Both the position numbers and the translations under genes were made by a program. This document shows positions 59,871 through 64,000 of a DNA stretch of 64,000 nucleotides, piece by piece. Within the stretch, counting starts at the first letter, position 1. The number at the start of each line of letters is the position of its first letter. Below the pieces are notes generated by a model. It made no database searches and was not told where the DNA came from. It was given only the letters and a program-made list of their open reading frames with translations. The stretch is from Tolypeutes matacus (lineage: Eukaryota; Chordata; Mammalia; Cingulata; Chlamyphoridae): positions 3,896,258-3,960,257 of the forward strand of contig JAKSZT010054569.1 in assembly GCA_026826555.1 (NCBI GenBank). The letters are read 5' to 3'.

Positions 59871-59883
59871 AAAACAGTTTTCT

Positions 59884-60155
59884 TTACTAGTCATGTGAAC
59901 AGATTAGAACTTCAAAATCATTAGGGTAAAACTTTGAACTGAACAAACAAGATGATTTTAACAGAATAAATTTCAATCCTACTGATTTAAAGGCATAATC
60001 ATGCAAAAGACCTTGGAAACAAGGTCCTTTAAGAAAAATCTGAGATATAAAGTGGTGTGGGGTGCATATTTAGCCTAAGAAGAGGAAGACTAGGAAAAAC
60101 CTAAAAGGATTAACACAGAAGAGAGCAAACTAAACTTATTCTGTGTTTAACTAGT
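59884..60155. other. No recognisable feature
   Basis: Short unique interval. Confidence 0.5.
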
Positions 60156-60324
60156 CTGGAGTTTATGAATTCATTCATTCAGCAAATGTTTATGGAATAT
60201 CAATGATGTGGCAGGCACTGTTCTAGGTATTCAGGATACATCAGTGAACAAAACAGAAATCCCTGCTCTCATGGAACTTTGCATTGTAGTGGAAAGGACA
60301 GGCAAACAATAAGCGCAATAAATA

Positions 60325-60695
60325 GGGGTGTTAAGCTACTTCTAAGTGGCTTCCAAGGATACCTGATGTTCACAAGCTATTGTAATTCTCCCCCTATGTA
60401 TGGGTTGGACCTATCAAATAGAATCCAGCAAAAGTGATGGGATGTCACTTCCAAGATAAGAGTATAAAAGATGGTGACTTCTGCGTTGCCCACACACTCT
60501 CACTCTCTCCTGCTTGCTCACTCTGATGGAGCCACCTACCATCTTGTGAGCTACCTTGGGGAGAGACCCACATGCCTTGGGGAGAGATCTCTTGTGTCAG
60601 AGATTCCTGACACGCAGAAACTAAATATCATAAATGTTGTTTTAAGCCCCTAAGTTTGGGGATAGTTTTTTACACAGCAATATATAACTAATACA
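60325..60695 (+). mobile_element. MLT1-type LTR
   Basis: 'ttccaaggatacctgatgtt', 'aaatgttgttttaagcccct' and aagtttgggg, ending tatataactaataca. It is inserted in L2. Confidence 0.75.
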
Positions 60696-60814
60696 ATAAA
60701 TAAATTACAACGTATATTAAAAGGTGATGAAAATAAAAGAGCAGGGTAAAGTTTGGAGGAAGGGTGCAAGTTGCAATTTTTAAAACGAGTGTTATGAAGA
60801 CTTCCTCATGACTA

Positions 60815-61238
60815 TTCACCACAGCATTATTCATAATGGCCAAAAAGTGGAAAGAATCCAAATGTCTATCAACAGGTAAATGGATAAACAAAATGTATAT
60901 CCATAAAATGAGTATTATTCTGCCATGAAAAACAATGAAGTACTGATACACACTACAAAATGGATGAACCTTAAAAACATTATGCTAAGTGAAAGATGCC
61001 AGTCACAAAAGACTACATGCTATGATTCCATGCACATCTGGGGCTTGGGGTAGCAACAGGAATAAACTGTAAACAGACATAAGGGATCTCATTGGGGTGA
61101 TGGAACTGTTCTAAAACTGGATTGTGGTGGTGTTTGCACAACTCAGTAAATTGATTAAAAATCACTGCATTGTATACTTAAAACAGGTGAATTGATGGCA
61201 TGTAAATTACACCTCAAAAAAGTTATATAAAAGAGGGG
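60815..61238 (+). mobile_element. Old L1 3' end
   Basis: 'cagcattattcataatggcc', 'aatggatgaaccttaaaaac', 'gttctaaaactggattgtgg' and 'cattgtatacttaaaacagg'. Confidence 0.85.
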
Positions 61239-61625
61239 CGGGGAAGTGTTAACATTAGGTACCGCTGAGAAGACATATGAGCAAAACCTTGCAGGAGGAA
61301 GAGTATTAGCCATACAGATATCCATGCCAGACAATGGAAGCGCCTTCACCAAGACCCTAGGACAGAAGCACACCTGGTACTTTCGCAGGCCAGCAAGGGC
61401 ACCAGTGTGACTGGAGTTGAGTAAGACAGAAGAAGAAAGGAGAGGTTATGATGGAGGATAGTGGTGATGGGACCACAGAGCTTTTTTAAGACATTGGAAG
61501 GACTTTGGCTTATATTATCATAAGAGTGGGGAAAGCAAAGGTACATAAAGGTTCTGGGCAAAGGAGTTAGGTGATCTGACTTGTACTTTTTAAGGATCAC
61601 ACGATGTAAAGAAATTATAAAAAGA

Positions 61626-61711
61626 TGAGGAGCCAGTATAGCTCAGTGGTTGAGTGCCTGCTGTACATGTACGAGGTCCTGGGTTTAATCCCTAATACTT
61701 TCCCAAAAAAA
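61626..61711 (+). mobile_element. DAS SINE, single unit
   Basis: 'agtatagctcagtggttgag', B-box 'gggtttaatccctaatactt', A-tail. It has a perfect 15-bp duplication, gaaattataaaaaga, at 61611-61625 and 61712-61726. Confidence 0.95.
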
Positions 61712-61837
61712 GAAATTATAAAAAGAATTTATAAAAGGGTCCATATAAGCTAGCTGCCTCTAGAATTACTAACTATACTTATTTGACCAGGATACCAAGG
61801 AAGTTCTACATTGAAAAGAAGGGGAAACACACCAGTA

Positions 61838-61992
61838 TCTCAAAATGTGAACTGTGGACCACCTGTGGGAACCTCCACAGGGCCTTGTTACACATGCAGG
61901 TTCTCAGGCTCTGGCCCTGATTTCTGAATTTATGGGGCTGGGGATGTGAGACTGAATTTTACAAACTTCCCAGGTGATATCTTTGAGAAACA
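61838..61992 (+). mobile_element. MER5A-like hAT element
   Basis: 'ctcaaaatgtgaactgtgga', 'acatgcaggttctcaggctc', 'tttctgaatttatggggctg' and 'ttcccaggtgatatctttga' gaaaca follow the MER5A order. Confidence 0.8.
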
Positions 61993-62163
61993 CAATGAAG
62001 CAGATAAACATTTAAATTCTAAATTACGAGAAAGTATATAGGCTACATAAACCATGATTACCTAAGGGAATCGCTAGGGTTTACCATAAATGGACATCTC
62101 AATTGATTATTTTATTTTATTATAGATGAAGTAACTTTTCTCCCCATTCTTGAAAAAACTCAC

Positions 62164-62358
62164 CCAGTTGTTCTTTTTCCCAGCATAAATTTCCATGTTC
62201 TCTCCATACTGTGGCTCTTCCAGTAAAGTCTGGTATTCAAACATGAGGCGGGAACTCTCACGTAGGCGGCTGCATTGAAATTGGTGATACTGCTGCACAA
62301 GTTCCTTCACCACAAGTAAAAGACATTCAGGATTTGAAGGATTCCAGGAGGCAAGATT
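62164..62358 (-). CDS. BABAM2: BABAM2 (BRE/BRCC45) internal coding exon, 65 codons
   Basis: Read on the minus strand, 195 bp translate without a stop, beginning [11 protein letters not shown] and ending [10 protein letters not shown] recognise this as the N-terminal part of BABAM2/BRE, about residues 101-165 of the ~383-residue human protein (numbering from memory). BABAM2 is a UEV-fold scaffold subunit of the BRCA1-A complex (nucleus, DNA-damage response) and of the BRISC deubiquitinase (cytoplasm), where it bridges BABAM1/MERIT40 and the BRCC36-Abraxas module. The acceptor is ttctacag before 62358, with a possible branch site ttgac about 28 nt upstream. The donor is TGG|gtgagt after 62164. 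Both boundaries fall between codons (phase 0-0). The reading frame runs past the donor into the intron, so a start-to-stop ORF here misplaces both ends. The next exon is at 31598-31672. No frame disruption is seen, so this is a live exon rather than a processed copy. Confidence 0.96.
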
Positions 62359-62969
62359 CTGTAGAAGCCATAAATAAAAGACTAGTCAAAAATGGATTTT
62401 CATTCAAATTCAGTAACATTCACATATCTACATTGAGAAAAAGGGTGAAAAAATTACAAGAGGAATGGGGTACTCTTAGTTAGGATCTTTTGATGTTGAT
62501 GATTTTTCCTAGATCTCTGGCCTTCTAAAAATCCTCATGGGAAATCAAGGAGAAACCCCATCAGAGTCAGCAGGGAGAAACTGAAAAGAGTAAAGAACGG
62601 TAGTTATAAAACAAGAATCCTTAATATCCTTAAAGACATAAATTTAGCCCTGGCAGACTTAATTTATTTCATATTCTTTTAAAATTTAATTTTTAAAAGT
62701 TCTACCTAAATTCAACTCAAATCCACAGATCATCTACATCTGTAATACCAGATATAAATAAAAGCTTTGTAAGCACTAGATTTCCACAGAAATGTAAGCA
62801 CAATGATGATAGCTTGGCCTAAAAAAGATAGGAATGGAGTAGAGACAAGGGAAAATACAACTAGGAAATGCAAGGTTCCAAGAAAAAGAGAAAGGAAATG
62901 GCTGTGAAATCTTTTGACCAGGAAAGGAGCTGGGAATATGAAAGATCTGATAAGGTTATCATAGTTGTT

Positions 62970-63460
62970 AGGCTCACATTAATTCATTCAACAAATATTG
63001 TGTGCCTATTATGTGTCAGCCACTGTTCTAAGCAGTGAAGGAAACAAGCCAAGTCCCTGCTCTCAAGGAGCTTACACTTTGGCGGGCCAAAATAAACAAT
63101 AAACAAATATATCTGATGGTGATAAATGCTACTGAAAAAAATATAGCATCTCAGAAGCCAAGTAAAGGAAGTACTTCAAGGAGAAATATGTGATTAACTA
63201 TATCAAACAGTGCTCATAAAATCAGTAAGATGAGGCCTGAGAATTGACTAATGGGTCCTCCAATGATATGCAGGTAAACAATGCCCTCAATAGGTACTAT
63301 TTTGATGGAGTGAAAGCTTAATTGTTGAGGGTTCAAGAGAGAATAGGTAAAAAGAAATCATAGATAGCTATTGATGGTATGGACAATTCAAATTGGTGGC
63401 TAAAGAACAAGAGGATATGAAAGGAAATTTTTGTTAAGATGTCTGTAGCCTGATGGGAAA
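62970..63460 (-). repeat. L2 fragment, antisense
   Basis: 'attcattcaacaaatattgt', 'gtcagccactgttctaagca', 'ctcaaggagcttacactttg' and 'gatggtgataaatgctactg' match reverse L2. Confidence 0.82.
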
Positions 63461-64000
63461 CTGATGACATGAGAGAGGAGAGAATATCAAAGAGAGGAGA
63501 TGAATAGGCAAGTAGGTACAGGATCTCCAAGACGGTTGGTCATAGAAATGAACAGGAAGAAAGGCCAACTAAATTATATGAACACAGGCAGGTTTATGTG
63601 TTGGTGGGAGCTTGTGGCAGTATTCTTCTGATTGCTTATATTTTCTCCATGAAATAGGAAGGAAGTTCATCACCTGAGAGTGAGGAAGAAAGAGGGGCTA
63701 TTGGAAGTTTGAGAATAAAGAATGAAACAGTAATTCAGAAGAGTCATTTAGAAAAGAAAATGAACTGGAGAAATGTAGTAGAAATTCCAGATAACACTAA
63801 AAGTCCCACTGAGGTTAGAGGTTCATTTTAAGGGAAGTGAAACCAATTAGCATAAATTCCCACTCCCAGGGTAAAGATGGGGGGGGGAGGGTGGATTTAA
63901 CAAGGGTTGGAATTTTTCCAGACAAGTAAAATAGAGGAAAAGTGGCTCAAGAGATCTTGGAGGGTTTGCAAAAGAATGATTATAATCATGGACCCTGGAA
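63461..64000. other. No recognisable feature
   Basis: Purine-rich intron with a short G-run (63873-63885). Confidence 0.5.

Larger units (their letters stand above)
60160..61611 (-). mobile_element. L2 LINE, antisense, split by an LTR and an L1 tail
   Basis: Reverse L2 text occurs in three collinear blocks: 60160-60324 (aaatgtttatggaatatcaa, tgtggcaggcactgttctag), 60696-60812 (ggtgatgaaaataaaagagc) and 61240-61611 (gcagaggccagt-like text, ttggaaggactttggcttat, taggtgatctgacttgtact). The gaps are the LTR at 60325-60695 and the L1 3' end at 60815-61238. Confidence 0.85.
31673..62163 (-). other. BABAM2: BABAM2 intron (30,491 bp) between the two exons
   Basis: The intron is bounded by gtgagt (donor, at 62163 reading down) and ctacag (acceptor, at 31673). 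It consists largely of interspersed repeats, annotated individually. I see no further exon-like block with paired splice sites and BABAM2 similarity in it. Confidence 0.9.
62359..64000 (-). other. BABAM2: BABAM2 intron, upstream part (partial)
   Basis: This flanks the 65-codon exon on its 5' side and ends with the acceptor ttctacag. It holds an L2 fragment (about 62970-63460) and otherwise unremarkable sequence. A G-rich run occurs near 63873-63885. The upstream BABAM2 exon (expected to end ..PSALQ) is not in the window. Confidence 0.8.

Noticed and set aside
62107..62313. Start-to-stop ORF of 68 residues as a small gene
   Set aside because: It is part of a BABAM2 exon. Its Met is internal and its C-terminal end runs past the gtgagt donor into the intron.

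Overview
This is mammalian nuclear DNA, most likely from a xenarthran and probably an armadillo (Dasypus-like). The main clue is about 14 insertions of a tRNA-derived SINE with the head 'gtggctcaagcagttgggtg', a pol III B-box (GGTTCGATTCC-like) and a '..cctcct' 3' end, which is the DAS SINE family known from armadillo. Ancient MIR, L2, MLT1-type and hAT/Charlie fossils confirm a placental mammal. No bacterial, plasmid or phage feature, CRISPR array, rRNA gene or intact long ORF is visible.

The only gene I can support is BABAM2 (BRE/BRCC45) on the minus strand. Two internal coding exons are intact, with canonical AG/GT splice sites: 62164-62358 (195 bp, 65 codons) and 31598-31672 (75 bp, 25 codons). 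They join in frame across a 30,491-bp intron. The rest of the window is intron: 62359-64000 lies upstream of the first exon and 1-31597 downstream of the second.

Layout by region. 1-3.3 kb: unique sequence, a MIR piece, microsatellites, one SINE and an LTR. 3.3-7.5 kb: a deep nest in which an MLT1-type LTR is split by an L1 lacking ORF2, the L1 by an LTR, and that LTR by a second LTR, with a SINE also in the L1. 8.4-9.3 kb: a composite retroposon (SINE core with an L1-type tail). 10-12.6 kb: MIR, hAT fossils and L1. 12.7-16.9 kb: an L1 3' UTR and a 5'-truncated class I endogenous retrovirus (pol end, env, 3' LTR). 17-21.4 kb: hAT, SINE, L1 tail and LTR. 21.7-31.6 kb: mostly unique intron with a dimeric SINE, L2 and L1/HAL1-like pieces. 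32.3-33 kb: SINE cluster. 34.6-35.6 kb: L2 RT fossil. 36.7-39 kb: L1 with a 5' inversion. 40-43.4 kb: old L1 and an LTR. 45-57.4 kb: a large mosaic of L1 copies broken by SINEs, a second copy of the composite retroposon and LTRs. 57.9-58.9 kb: MLT1-type LTR split by another LTR. 59.7-61.7 kb: young SINEs and a broken L2. 62.2 kb: BABAM2 exon.

The least ordinary element is the ~0.92-0.94 kb composite retroposon. It occurs twice with the same architecture and the same 5' start, and each copy has its own target-site duplication, so it appears to have moved as one unit. Family names for old repeats are from memory of consensus patterns; boundaries given with target-site duplications were read directly from the sequence.
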